A DNA stretch of 64,000 nt from Myxococcus hansupus. Its GTDB lineage: Bacteria > Myxococcota > Myxococcia > Myxococcales > Myxococcaceae. Location: the NCBI RefSeq assembly GCF_000280925.3, contig NZ_CP012109.1, forward strand, positions 3,182,501 to 3,246,500, in the 5' to 3' direction. The notes beneath the pieces are model-generated. The model was given only the letters and a program-made list of their open reading frames with translations. It searched no databases and was not told the origin of the DNA. Position numbers and translations under genes: made by a program. This document shows, piece by piece, positions 26,092 to 35,551 of the stretch. The number at the start of each line of letters is the position of its first letter. The first letter of the stretch is position 1.

Positions 26092-26675
26092 GGCTCGACC
26101 CGGACTCGGGAACGATCGAGGGGCAGTGGCTGCTGCTCGTCCACCACTCCCCGGGCCGGCTCCGGGTGCGCGCGGACTGCTTCCGGGATGCCTCGGAGCT
26201 GGCGGACCGCGTGCGCGGCGAGCTGGGGGAGACGCAAGGCGTGTTCAGCACGACGCATGCGCCGCTCACGGGCAGCCTGCTCATCGAATACAGCCCGGAT
26301 GCCGCCGACGTGGAGTCGCTCCTCGCGGCCATCGTCGACTCCGCGGGTCTGGACGGCATCGTGGATGCGAAGGCCCTGTCGCATTCGCGCAAGGCACCGG
26401 CCGAGCACATCGTGGATGGCGTCCGGCGGTTGAACGGACTGGCCCGTGAGCTGACCGGCGCGGGCCTGTACGAGTTGATTCCCGCCGTGTTGACGGTGAC
26501 GGGCATCTACTCGCTGGTGGCCAATCCGTCCCAGAAGGGGTTGCTGCCCCGCTGGGACAACGCCTTGTACTGGGCCTACAGCGTGTTTCGCGACGGCGTC
26601 CGCGAAGAGGAGCGGGAGGAAGACGTCGCGCGCGTCAGTGGGGCCGTGGCCTTCCGGCCCAGGCCTCACGTGTAA
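26088..26675 (+). CDS. HMA-like domain protein
   Basis: 195 residues. LLLVHHSPGRLRVRADCF at the N-terminus matches the HMA_2-type domain that often sits at the start of certain P1B ATPases: a ferredoxin-like fold without the CxxC metal pair. A hydrophobic segment (LIPAVLTVTGIYSLVA) lies near residue 130, suggesting a membrane or interaction helix. It precedes the P-type ATPase by 72 bp and is coupled to the genes before it, so it probably serves that pump as a partner. Confidence 0.7.
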   Translation: MRLDPDSGTIEGQWLLLVHHSPGRLRVRADCFRDASELADRVRGELGETQGVFSTTHAPLTGSLLIEYSPDAADVESLLAAIVDSAGLDGIVDAKALSHSRKAPAEHIVDGVRRLNGLARELTGAGLYELIPAVLTVTGIYSLVANPSQKGLLPRWDNALYWAYSVFRDGVREEEREEDVARVSGAVAFRPRPHV

Positions 26676-26747
26676 GGCACGGGCCCTGGCGCGCGGCGCC
26701 GCCGGGCCTGGGAGCGGACACAGCGCGGTCATCTTGGAGGGCGGTTC

Positions 26748-29209
26748 ATGCGGGCGGAGGTCGAGTTCCTCAGTGGCATCGCGCGAGGCTGGCGGGGCCG
26801 GGCGCAGGACGTCCTGGATGGCAACGAGGTCCAGGTCCGCACATCGGGGCGGCCCGCGCTCGTTCACGTGTCCGCCGTGTCCCCGGGCCGGTTGCTCATC
26901 CGGGGCGCGTCGGAGGACACGGAGACGCTGCGCAAGCTGCTCGACTGGCTCGATACCCGCCCCGAGGTCCAGGTGGCCACGTGTCAGCGCGCCACGGGGC
27001 TGGTCAAGGTGCACTACCGCGACACCTCGCGCTTCCCGGGGGCCTTCGCGCTGAAGGTGCGGGACTTCGCCTTCACGCTGCACCAACGGGCGCCCAGGCC
27101 TTTCCAGGTGGAGGTGTCGCACGCGCTGCCGGAGCGCGTGCGCCTGCACGTTCGCGGACTGGAGGATGACGACATCCTGAAGCTGGCGGCCTGGGCGGCC
27201 ACGCAGGTGGGGGTCCACAAGGCGAGCGCCTCGCCCGCCATCCACTCGTTGGTGGTGACGTTCGACCCGGAGGTGCTCAACGCGAATCAGCTTGTGGCGG
27301 CCGTGCGGATGAGCGAGCCGTCCACCTGGCCCGCGGCGCCCGCGCCCCCCAAGCGCGAGTGGGTGGCCACGGCCTTCAACTCGGCCGTGCTCGCCGCGTG
27401 TGTCGTGCGGGCGGCGCCCGTGCCCGTCTTGGCCGCGGGGGTCGCGGTGACGGGGCTGCCGCTGGCGCAGCGTGCCTTCGAATCCGTCGCGGCGCGGCGC
27501 ATCACCGTGGACCTGCTCGACCTGGCGGCGGTGGGGGTGTCGCTGGCCACGGGGCAGGTGCAGACGGCCGCGCTCATCACCTGGCTGCTGGGCATTGGCG
27601 ACCTGCTGATTGAGCGCAGCGCGGACCGGGCGCGCTCCGCCATCTCCCGGCTGATGCGGCTGGAGGTGCTGAACGCCTGGCGAATCCGCGCAGGCGGCGA
27701 CGTGGAGCAGGTGCGGGCGGACCGGCTCAAGGAGGGGGACCTCATCGTCGTGCACTCCGGCGAGAGCGTGCCGGCCGATGGCACGGTGGAGTCCGGCACG
27801 GCCTGGGTGGACGAGAAGGCCCTGACGGGGGAGTCGGAGCCCCGCGTGCGCGAGGCGGGAGACCGGGTGCTGGCGGCGTCGGTGGTGGGGGAGGGCAGCC
27901 TGCGGGTGCGGGTGCTGCGCGCGGGCGTGGAGACCACGGCGTCCAAGATTCTCCACATCCTCGAAGGCGCGGGCGCCAAGCCCATGACGTTGCAGGCGCG
28001 GGTGGACAAGGTGGCCAACAGCATGGTGTTGCCGACCTTCGGCCTCGCTGGCGCCACGTGGCTGTGGACGCGTGAGGCGGCGCGGCCCATCAGCATCCTC
28101 ATCACCGACTTTGGAACGGGCGTCCGGATTGTCGTGCCCGCGAGCGCCCTGGTGGCGATGACGCTTGCGGCGCGGCAGGGCATCCTCATCAAGGGCGCGC
28201 AGTACCTGGAGCGGCTGGCCCAGGCGGACACGGTGGTGTTCGACAAGACGGGCACCCTGACGCTGGGCGTCCCCGAGGTGGTGGACGTCATCCCTGCGGA
28301 AGGCTGGTCCGTGCAGGACGTCGTGTCCCTGAGCGCCGCGGCGGAGCTGCGCCAATCCCACCCGGTGGCGGAGGCGGTGCGGCGGCACGCCCAGGTGGTG
28401 GGCGTCCAGGTGCCCCAACCCGACGCGGGGATGGAGGAGTTCGTCCTGGGGCGTGGTGTCTGCGCCAAGGTAAACGGGCGCCGCGTGTGTGTGGGCAGCG
28501 TGCGCTGGATTCAGCATCAAGGGGTGGACCCGGCGAAGGCCCGCGCGGTGCTGGTCCGGCCCGTGGACGACCGGGCCTCCGTGTTGTGGGTGACGGTGGA
28601 TGGCCAACCCGCGGGGTGCATCGTCTACGTGGAGACGCTGCGGCCGGAGAGCGCCCGGGTGGTCCAGGCCCTGAAGGAGAACGGGCGCAGGCGCATCATC
28701 CTGCTCTCCGGCGACACGCCGGCCCGCGTGGCGGAGGTGGCGAGCCGGTTGGGCGTGGACGAAGCCATCGCGGAGCTCCTCCCCGAGGACAAGGCGGCGC
28801 ACGTCCGTTCGCTCCGGCGTCAGGGCCGCATCGTCGCCATGGTGGGGGACGGCATCAATGACGCGCCCGCGCTGGCGCTGGCCGATGTCGGCATCTCGCT
28901 GCGCGGCGCCACGGATGTGGCCCTGGAGACCGCGGATGTGGTGCTGCTGCGGGGGAACCTGGATGACCTGCTGGTGGCCTTCGCCGCGGGCGAGGACACG
29001 CTGACCCGCGTGCGCAGGGGCCTGGGGCTGGTGCTGGTGCCCAATGCCGTGGCCATGGTGCTCGCGGCGTTGGGTTTGCTGCCCCCGCCGCCGCGGCCAT
29101 GGTGAACAACGGCTCCACGGTGGCTGCGGGCTTCGTCGCGCTGGCCCCGCTGTTCCGTCAGGCCCGCGCGGTCCGCCGTGAGGATGCGGCGGTGGCCGCG
29201 AGTCACTGA
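26748..29209 (+). CDS. P1B-type cation-transporting ATPase (frameshifted near its 3' end as read)
   Basis: As read the frame stops at 29105 (785 residues). The last 36 codons, VNNGSTVAAGF to the stop at 29209, continue in the -1 frame, and one extra C in the five-C run at 29082-29086 would restore LLPPAAAAMVNNGS, the normal family ending. Features: two HMA-like N-terminal domains, TGES, phosphorylation site DKTGTLT (Asp about 498), SHPVAE and GDGINDAPAL. The transmembrane metal site that is usually CPC, TPC or SPC reads VVPAS near residue 463, with no Cys, so the metal is uncertain. It probably exports a divalent cation. A hairpin terminator follows. Confidence 0.9.
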
Positions 29210-29214
29210 CGCAT

Positions 29215-29243
29215 TCCGCGAGCAGGGGATGCCTGCTCGCGGA
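29215..29243. terminator. Bidirectional hairpin terminator
   Basis: TCCGCGAGCAGG and CCTGCTCGCGGA form a perfect 12-bp stem with the loop GGATG. It lies exactly between the convergent ends of the P-type ATPase (stop at 29209) and the cytochrome gene (stop at 29260), so it probably serves both transcripts. Confidence 0.75.
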
Positions 29244-29259
29244 GCGCCTCTCAGGTGCA

Positions 29260-31031
29260 CTACGGCGTGGTGTCGAGGCTCTTCAGGAACTCCACCACGT
29301 CTGTCCGCTGCGCCGCGTCCGCGACGTAGAAGGCATGCGGCGCGGCGGGCCCGCGGCTCGGGTCGAGCAACGAGTCCAGCGTGGCCACCGAGCTGTCGTG
29401 GAGGAAGTTGGGCTTGCGCGCCAGGTCCAGCAGCAGCGGCATGGCGCTGCCTCGCGGCTGGCCGCGGCGGCTGGCGTCCACAATCACCGTCTTGTCGTCG
29501 AAGATGGTGGAGACGTCATTCTGGATGGGGTCGAAGGCCATGGGCCGGAAGGGGAGCTGGACCGGCCGCTCCGCCAGGACGACGGGCATGTAGTCCGCCA
29601 GGAGCTGGTTGATGGGCACGATGAAGCTGGGCACGCGCCGGCCCTGGTCCACGTTGTGGCACTGGACGCAGCTCCCCGTGCGGAACACCTCCTTGCCGCG
29701 CATGGCGGCAGCGGCGTCGAAGCCCGTGGCCATGGGGGCCTGCAGGCTGTCGGTGTACGCGTTGAGGTCCCGGAGCTTCTGCTCGTCCACGCGGCGGCCC
29801 ACCGGGGTCGCCTCCTCGCCGGGCATCCCCATGGTGGAGGCCGTCACATAGGGGAAGCCTTCGCCCACCTGACCTCCAGGGCCGATGACGCCCGTCTCCT
29901 GGAGAATCTGGAGGTAGTCGTCCGCCATCTCCTTGCCCGCGGCCTCCCCCGCGAGCGCCATGAGGAAACTCCGGCCGCCTTCCGTCACCAGGCTCGTGGG
30001 GTCCAGCAGCACCGTGTAGACGAGGTTGTTGAAGTTATCGAGCCTGGCGATGTCCCCGGGCGTGCCGAAGGGCGCGGACAGGTCCGTGCGGAAGAAGGGG
30101 GCGATGTGCTGCGGCGCTCCCGTGCCATCCGGCGCGTCGTCGAACGTGCCGACGGGGTAGTAGTTCGGATTGCTCAGGTAGGCGTCGACCTCTTCCTCGG
30201 TGGAGGCCTCCGTCAGCCCCATCTCCGGGGCGCGCGGCCAATGGAGGTGTCCCCGTTGGCCGTCAGCTTCACCTGGGTCAGCGGGTAGTAGGCCCTCGAG
30301 TTCGCCGCGATCGCGAGGATGGCGCCGACATTGAGCGTGTGCGGCGTGGGCCCGTCGATGCGCTTGCCCACCGAGCCGCCGTCGGGGACGGCGAGCACGC
30401 TGCCATCGGTGATGGCGTGACAGAGGGCACAGGACACACCCACCTGGTCACCGGTGGCCACGTCCAGCACGCCGTCACCATTGGTGTCCTTGACCACCAC
30501 GCCGATTACCGCGTTGGCATTCAGGAGCTTCAGCGTCGTCTCGGGGTCGTTGAGCAGCGGTCCGTCGGTGCCGTGCGCCGCCAGCTCCGCGGCCACGGCC
30601 TGCTGCGTGGCGGTGTCGAGCGCCTCCACGTCCACGCTCAGGCCCGCCATCAACGCCTGCTTGGGCGTGAGCCTCTGGGCGACGATGCCTTCGGGCAACC
30701 GCATGGCGTTCGTCCAGAAGCCTTCGTTCCCGAAGGTCTCGAAGCGGAAGACCTCCTTGCCGGAGGCCGGATCTCCGACTTCGTGCGGGAAGTCCGGCCC
30801 CTGGTCCGCGGGGCCGTCCGAGCCTTGCGTCCCGGCGTCGGAGCCCGCGTCCATGTCATCACCAGCGTCCGTGCCCGCATCTGTTCCCGCGTCGACGTTC
30901 GGCGGGGGAGCAGGTGGGTTTTCATCATCGCTACAGCCGGAGAACGCGACCAGGCAGGCGCAGAGCGCACCTGCCGTCCAGCGCCGGCGAGAGCGGACAG
31001 CATAGGGCTTCAAGGGAGGCCATCCTTTCAA
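29260..31031 (-). CDS. Di-haem c-type cytochrome lipoprotein (frameshifted as read)
   Basis: Two overlapping frames, 31031-30213 and 30222-29260, read as one protein of about 590 residues if a C is restored in the four-base run at 30227-30230 (giving GRAPPEMGLTE). The N-terminus is a lipoprotein signal (lipobox AFSGC), then an Asp/Ala/Gly-rich linker. Two haem sites are visible, CALCH in the first part and CVQCH in the second, as in MauG/cytochrome c peroxidase-like proteins. The C-terminal part contains NFLHDSSVATLDSLLDP, common in that family. It would act on the periplasmic side in electron transfer or peroxide chemistry. Confidence 0.82.
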
Positions 31032-31209
31032 TGCATGACGTCAACGGGTGTGCGAGTGCACACGCCGCGGGATGTCTATGCATGCCCCTCCCCGATGGAG
31101 TTCACCTGCCCCTGTCGCGGTCAAGATGGGTCTCGTTTCGGACAGGCGAGCGCCGAGGAATTGCCTCGGCTGTCCGTTCCAAGAAACGGACGGAGTCCGA
31201 AGTGCCGGG

Positions 31210-31701
31210 TCAGGGCCGGGGCTTCACGTCGGTGTTCTGGCCCGCGAGGATTCGCCACTGGCCGTCCACGGCCTTCATCACGTAGCGCATCTGCGTGCGC
31301 AGCACGCCGGGCTCGGTGTTCTGGACGCCGGGCGGCAGGCCGGGGTGTCCCGTCACCTCGTGCGTCGTGTCGACAATGGCGAGGCCATCCTGGATGAAGG
31401 TGACCTTCCGCACGGTGACCTGGCTCTGGCTGCCCTTGAAGAGGGTCTCGAAGATGCCCGCGTGGCGCTGTTGGATTTCGTCGCGGCCCTCGAAGACGGT
31501 GCCCACGATGTTGATGAACGCGGCATCCGTCGCGAAGTCCTTGGACCAGGCCGCGGCGTCCTGCCGGTTCCAGGCCTCCGTCTGGTCGCTCACGAGCTGG
31601 AGGATGGCGGCTTCACCCGGCGGCGCGCTGGTGGTGGCACACGCGGAGGCCAGCAGCAGGCTGGAGGCCAGGAGCGGAAGGACGGCGAGGCGGTAGCGCA
31701 C
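31210..31701 (-). CDS. NTF2/SnoaL-like lipoprotein
   Basis: 163 residues from a GTG. The signal has lipobox LLASAC. The mature part follows the DUF4440/SgcJ pattern: ILQLVSDQTEAWNRQDAAAWSKDFATDAAFINIVG, then FEGRDEIQQRHAGIF, and a final QWRILAGQNT. Such folds bind small molecules and many have no known reaction. A long nested inverted repeat ends 10 bases before the start, so translation or transcription of this gene may depend on it. Confidence 0.82.
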   Translation of the reverse strand: MRYRLAVLPLLASSLLLASACATTSAPPGEAAILQLVSDQTEAWNRQDAAAWSKDFATDAAFINIVGTVFEGRDEIQQRHAGIFETLFKGSQSQVTVRKVTFIQDGLAIVDTTHEVTGHPGLPPGVQNTEPGVLRTQMRYVMKAVDGQWRILAGQNTDVKPRP

Positions 31702-31711
31702 GGTAGGGCCT

Positions 31712-31773
31712 GCTTTCAGGAAAAGCCGGTTGTTATGGCGAACCCCATAACACGGCCGGCTTCGCCTGAAAGC
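31712..31773. repeat. 62-base nested inverted repeat (stem-loop)
   Basis: Three stems are stacked around one loop: GCTTTCAGG/CCTGAAAGC (9 bp), AAGCCGG/CCGGCTT (7 bp) and GTTATGG/CCATAAC (7 bp), with short internal loops and CGAACC at the tip. That is 23 paired positions in 62 bases. It lies between the 45-residue gene and the NTF2-like gene, both on the minus strand. It could be a terminator, a 5' mRNA structure or a small repeat element; there is no T tract. Confidence 0.6.
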
Positions 31774-31786
31774 GACCCGGTACGGC

Positions 31787-31924
31787 TCAGGCGTCAGGCT
31801 TCGTGTGCTCCGCGCCCTTGCGCATCTTCTCCCGGAGGCTGAGCCTCGAGCTCCACATCGCGGGTGTCACCACCACGATGAGCAAGGTCAACCCCAAGGT
31901 TCCCAGCAACAGCTCCCAGAACAT
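31787..31924 (-). CDS. 45-residue single-span membrane protein
   Basis: ATG at 31924 with GGAG 8 bases upstream. The product begins MFWELLLGTLGLTLLIVVVT, a clear membrane span, followed by a basic tail with SSRLSLREKMRKG, so the C-terminus should face the cytoplasm. Codon use fits the host. It is 75 bp after the Cys/His-rich secreted protein gene on the same strand. Function unknown. Confidence 0.6.
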   Translation of the reverse strand: MFWELLLGTLGLTLLIVVVTPAMWSSRLSLREKMRKGAEHTKPDA

Positions 31925-31999
31925 GTCCACGTCACGACTCCGTCGTCATTGATTCGAGAAAACAGCGCGTTCGGATGGGCTCGACGCGGTCGGCTCAAA

Positions 32000-32398
32000 T
32001 CAGCAACGTGCGGATGCGAAGGTAGACAGGGGGGCCCTGGCCTTGGGGACCTCCCAGCGCGCGAAGGCGGGCAGGGGCCGGGGCGCCGTGGGAGGACTGG
32101 GCAGCCAGACGGCTGGCACCAGGGCATGCGGGGCGTGGATGAGGGGCGCGTGGCTGGCGGAGCCCGCCTCGGTGGGCGCGGGCAGGTTCCAGTGAGGCGC
32201 GTCACAGCAGTGCGCATGCAGAACGGGCTCGCCGCGCGAGGCCGCCTCGGAATGCACCGCCCCATGCGGGCACTTGCAGACGCTGGACTTCCGCTGGACC
32301 TGCTTCTCGCAGTAGTGCCCCAAGCCGCCGGCACCGCTGGCGACGGTTTGCCAGAGGAGCAGCAGCGCGAGCGCGAGGAGTCGCGAAAGCCCAGACAT
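32000..32398 (-). CDS. Secreted Cys/His-rich small protein
   Basis: 132 residues. A signal peptide (LSRLLALALLLLWQTVASG) is followed by a region rich in Cys and His: HYCEKQ, CKCPHGAVH, LHAHCCDAPHW, then a Pro/Ala-rich tail with LIHAPHAL. The pattern suggests periplasmic metal binding, as in poorly characterised copper- or haem-related proteins, but no named family is certain. Confidence 0.65.
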   Translation of the reverse strand: MSGLSRLLALALLLLWQTVASGAGGLGHYCEKQVQRKSSVCKCPHGAVHSEAASRGEPVLHAHCCDAPHWNLPAPTEAGSASHAPLIHAPHALVPAVWLPSPPTAPRPLPAFARWEVPKARAPLSTFASARC

Positions 32399-32535
32399 GG
32401 TGGGCTTTCTATATGCCGACGGACGGGCCGCCGCAATGCGCCCCGGGCGGCGTCCTGGCGGGCCGCCGCGCGGGAGCGGTTCGCCTTACGGGCGCGATTC
32501 GCCGCGCTCACCGCCCCGGCGCCGGGGGTCTGGCC

Positions 32536-33021
32536 TCAGGCCTTGGCCTTTTCGCCGCGCTCGCCGCCGACCTTGATGCGCTTGGGCTGGTCCTCGGTCT
32601 TCTTGGGGATGCGGAGGTTGAGGACGCCGTTCTTGAAGTCCGCCTGCACGTCGTCGGTGTTCACGCCACGGGGCAGGGTGAAGGTGCGGTTGAACGAGCC
32701 GTAGTTGCGCTCGTAGGTGTAGAAGCGGTCGCCTTCCTCGCGCCGCTCCTCCTCTCGCTTGCCGCTGATGGTGAGCCGGTTCTCCGCGAGCGTGATTTCG
32801 AGGTCCTTCTCCTCCACGCCGGGGATGTCCCCCTTGAAGATGAAGGCGTCCTTCGTCTCCTTCACCTCGAAGTCAGGGGCGAACTCACTTTCGCCGCTTC
32901 CCGGGCGGGTGAGCATCCGGCCCAAATCGAAGCCCAGCAGGTCTTGCATGCGCTCGAAGGGGTCCCAGCCGCGTTGGGGGCCCAGTCCGCCTCCGCCTCT
33001 GCGGGCAGGTAGGTCAGCCAT
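32536..33021 (-). CDS. Hsp20 family small heat-shock protein
   Basis: 161 residues with the alpha-crystallin domain: FAPDFEVKETKDAFIFKGDIPGV, LTISGKREEE, YGSFNRTFTLPRGV, and GVLNLRIPK with the C-terminal PKRI anchor. It acts as an ATP-independent holdase for unfolding proteins in the cytoplasm. The ATG has AAAGGAGA 7 bases upstream. A GC-rich dyad sits just before that site and may control expression. Confidence 0.95.
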   Translation of the reverse strand: MADLPARRGGGGLGPQRGWDPFERMQDLLGFDLGRMLTRPGSGESEFAPDFEVKETKDAFIFKGDIPGVEEKDLEITLAENRLTISGKREEERREEGDRFYTYERNYGSFNRTFTLPRGVNTDDVQADFKNGVLNLRIPKKTEDQPKRIKVGGERGEKAKA

Positions 33022-33039
33022 GATTGTGTCTCCTTTCGC

Positions 33040-33057
33040 GCGTGACGGGTGTCACGC
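33040..33057. promoter_or_regulatory. Perfect dyad upstream of hsp20
   Basis: GCGTGAC-GGGT-GTCACGC is a perfect 7-bp inverted repeat with a 4-bp spacer, ending about 18 bases before the Hsp20 start and just upstream of its ribosome site. It could be a repressor operator or a 5'-UTR hairpin. It does not pair with the ribosome site, so a simple RNA thermometer is not supported. Confidence 0.45.
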
Positions 33058-33092
33058 CGAGGGTCCGACACTCACGGTAGGGAGGCGCTGGC

Positions 33093-33134
33093 GCGAGGTG
33101 AGGCACCGGGCAGTGCTCCGGTGTCTCGCCTCGC
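33093..33134 (-). terminator. Hairpin terminator of the aib/mvaS operon
   Basis: Two 17-base arms (33093-33109 and 33118-33134) pair throughout with two G-U wobbles, around an 8-base loop. It lies 26 bases after the mvaS stop and upstream of the hsp20 promoter region, so it should end the operon transcript. Confidence 0.7.
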
Positions 33135-33159
33135 TCGGGGGTTCACCGCTCCGGCGTCG

Positions 33160-34416
33160 TCACGCGCCTTCGGCGTACAGTCGGCGGTGGTCGCGAATCT
33201 CCGTCAGGCGGAAGGCGCCTGGCGCCGGGGCCACGGCCTCGGGCGCGTCCGAGGGGAGCTTCATCAGCCGCTCGTACTCCTCGATGGAGATGCGCTCGCG
33301 CTTCGCCAACACCGTGTCCAGGTCCGCCTTGGCCATCCGCTCGGCGGCCTTCTCGCCCACGGTGCCGGAGTAGAACTCCGCCGCGCAGCCGCTGCCGTAG
33401 GACAGCAGGCCCATGCGCTGTCCCGCGAGCGCACCGGCCTCGCGATGGAGCAGGCCGGCCAGCGCCAGGTAGAGCGACGCCGTGTACACGTTGCCGATGC
33501 GCGAGTTCAGCCCCAGGGACGAGGCCACCTGCGCGTCGTAGCTCGCGGCGGACTTCGCCGCCTCTTCCCGCGCCTCGGGCGTCAGGCCCGCGGCGCCGGG
33601 GGACTCCTCCAGGTCACAGAGCCGAAGCTGGGTGTGCGCCTTGCGGGCCATCTTGCAGAAGGGCACGTGGTAGGCGATGCGCGCGAGCTGCTCGCCGGGC
33701 TGCGTGTCGGACCAGCGAACCAACCCCGCCTCCACCGCCTTCTCGCGCCAGCCGCGGTACGCGCCGGACAGGGCTTCCAGGTAGCAGGTGATGGAGTAGT
33801 GCCCATCCACGAGCGCCTCCCGCCGGCCCACCGGCCGCCAGAAGTCATACACGTCCATGGTGCAGACGCCGTTGAGGCCCACGTCGATCGCGAGCAGGTC
33901 GGGCTGCTCGGAGACCAGCAGGGCCACCGCGCCGCCACCCTGCGTGGGCTCGCCGGCGGTGTTCAGCCCGTAGCGCGCGATGTCCGAACAGATGACCACG
34001 GCCACCTTGCCCGCGCCGGCGCCGGACGCGATCCACTCCACCGCCGCCATCAGTCCGGCGGTGCCGCCGTAGCACGCGTGCTGGGTGTCATATGTCCGCA
34101 TGGTGCGCGGCAGCTTCAGCAGGCCCTGCACGTGCGAGGCGACCGGCTTCGAGTGGTCGATGCCCGTCTCCGTGCCCACCACCAGCATGCCAATGCGAGA
34201 CGTGTCCACGTCCTGCTGACGAATCAGGCGCGCGGCCGCGGTGGCCGCCAGCGCCACGGTGTCCTCACCCGGGTCGTTGACCGCCATCTCCTTCGCACCC
34301 AGGCCCGCCGTGTACTTCGCCGGGTCCACACCCCGGGCCCGGGCCAGGTCCTCGATGTCCACGTACCGGGACGGCACCGCGACCGCCAACGCTTCGATTC
34401 CCACGCGCTTCTTCAT
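33160..34416 (-). CDS. mvaS: HMG-CoA synthase of the isovaleryl-CoA pathway
   Basis: 418 residues of the HMG-CoA synthase fold. The nucleophile is Cys115 in QHACYGGTAGLMAA; HVPFCKMARK supplies the His region and LSYGSGCAAEFYSG the C-terminal active-site loop. It condenses acetyl-CoA with acetoacetyl-CoA. As last gene after aibC (49 bp gap) it matches the Myxococcus order aibR-aibA-aibB-aibC-mvaS. That pathway makes isovaleryl-CoA from HMG-CoA when leucine breakdown is insufficient, for branched fatty acids and secondary metabolites. Confidence 0.94.
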   Translation of the reverse strand: MKKRVGIEALAVAVPSRYVDIEDLARARGVDPAKYTAGLGAKEMAVNDPGEDTVALAATAAARLIRQQDVDTSRIGMLVVGTETGIDHSKPVASHVQGLLKLPRTMRTYDTQHACYGGTAGLMAAVEWIASGAGAGKVAVVICSDIARYGLNTAGEPTQGGGAVALLVSEQPDLLAIDVGLNGVCTMDVYDFWRPVGRREALVDGHYSITCYLEALSGAYRGWREKAVEAGLVRWSDTQPGEQLARIAYHVPFCKMARKAHTQLRLCDLEESPGAAGLTPEAREEAAKSAASYDAQVASSLGLNSRIGNVYTASLYLALAGLLHREAGALAGQRMGLLSYGSGCAAEFYSGTVGEKAAERMAKADLDTVLAKRERISIEEYERLMKLPSDAPEAVAPAPGAFRLTEIRDHRRLYAEGA

Positions 34417-34465
34417 CGGAGTCCTCGATTCCTTGTCGTGCTCTGGATTCCAGCCGCCGCTTCGC

Positions 34466-35506
34466 TCACGCCTCGGGCGGCACCAGCACCAGCCGGCCCG
34501 CCACCTCGCGGTTCTCCAGGCGGAAGTGCGCCTTCGCGGCCTCCGCCAGCGGCACCGCGTCCGTCACGAACTGCCGCACGCCGCCGGTGGCCGTCAGGCG
34601 CAGGGCCTCGTCCAGCTCCTCCTGCGTGGTGGCATAGGCGCCCAGAATCTCCAGCTCCTTGACGATGACGAGCCCGGGGTTGAGCTGCACCATCCCCGAC
34701 TCCAGGTTGCCCACCACCACCACGCGTCCACCCGGCGCCATGGCCTTCAGCGTCTGGTCGAAGGTGGCGCTGCCCACGATTTCGACGGCCACGTCCACGC
34801 CCGCGCCCTGGGTGCGCTTGCGGACGTCCGACGCGAAGTCCAGGCCGCGCGAGACGATGACCTCGTCCGCGCCCGCCTCCTTGAGCGCCCGCACCTTGGC
34901 CTCGCTGGACGTCACCGCGATGACGCGCGCGCCGTCCAGCCGCGCCAACTGCACGGAGGACAGGCCCACGCCGCCGCTGGCGCCGGTGATGAGCACCGTT
35001 TCACCCGCGCGGACGCGGCCCCGCGTGCGCACCGTGTGCACCGCCGTGCCCGTGGTGCAGCACACCGTGGCGGCCTCGTTCCAGGGCAGGGACGCGGGCA
35101 CCCGGCCCAGGCCGCGCACGGGCGCCACCATGAACTGCGCATAGCCGCCTTGCAGCTCCTCGCCGAAGAAGCGGTTGTCCGTCTTGCAGAGGCTGTTGCG
35201 GCCAATCTTGCACAGGGCGCATTCGCCGCAGGACATGCGCTGCAACGTCGCCGCGCGGTCGCCCGTCTTCCACCCCGGCGTGTCCGGGCCGACTTCAATC
35301 ACCTCACCGGCGGCCTCGTGGCCCAGGATGGCGGGCACGCTGGTGCGAGGCAGGTTGCCGCGGCGGTTGATGACGTCGTGGTAGCAGACGCCACAGGCGT
35401 GCACGCGGAGCAGGACCTCTCCACGCCCGGGGCGGGGCATGGCGACGGTCTCCATCTTCAGGTTGCCCGCTTCACCAAAGCTGCGCAGAACGACGGCTTT
35501 CATCAC
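34466..35506 (-). CDS. aibC: Zinc-type dehydrogenase AibC (dimethylacrylyl-CoA reductase)
   Basis: 346 residues of the medium-chain dehydrogenase/reductase family. It has HACGVCYHDV for the catalytic-site region, GHEAAGEV, the four-Cys structural zinc loop CGECALCKIGRNSLC, and the nucleotide-binding TGASGGVGLSSVQLA. In Myxococcus the homologue reduces 3,3-dimethylacrylyl-CoA to isovaleryl-CoA. It lies 45 bp after aibB and before mvaS, which supports this assignment over a generic alcohol dehydrogenase. Confidence 0.9.
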   Translation of the reverse strand: MMKAVVLRSFGEAGNLKMETVAMPRPGRGEVLLRVHACGVCYHDVINRRGNLPRTSVPAILGHEAAGEVIEVGPDTPGWKTGDRAATLQRMSCGECALCKIGRNSLCKTDNRFFGEELQGGYAQFMVAPVRGLGRVPASLPWNEAATVCCTTGTAVHTVRTRGRVRAGETVLITGASGGVGLSSVQLARLDGARVIAVTSSEAKVRALKEAGADEVIVSRGLDFASDVRKRTQGAGVDVAVEIVGSATFDQTLKAMAPGGRVVVVGNLESGMVQLNPGLVIVKELEILGAYATTQEELDEALRLTATGGVRQFVTDAVPLAEAAKAHFRLENREVAGRLVLVPPEA

Positions 35507-35551
35507 AGGTCTCCGTGAATCAATCCAAGACAGGAAAGGGATATCGAGACG

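Noticed and set aside
32515-32528. CCCCGGCGCCGGGG palindrome after hsp20
   Set aside because: Short and expected by chance at this GC content; no supporting context to call it a terminator.
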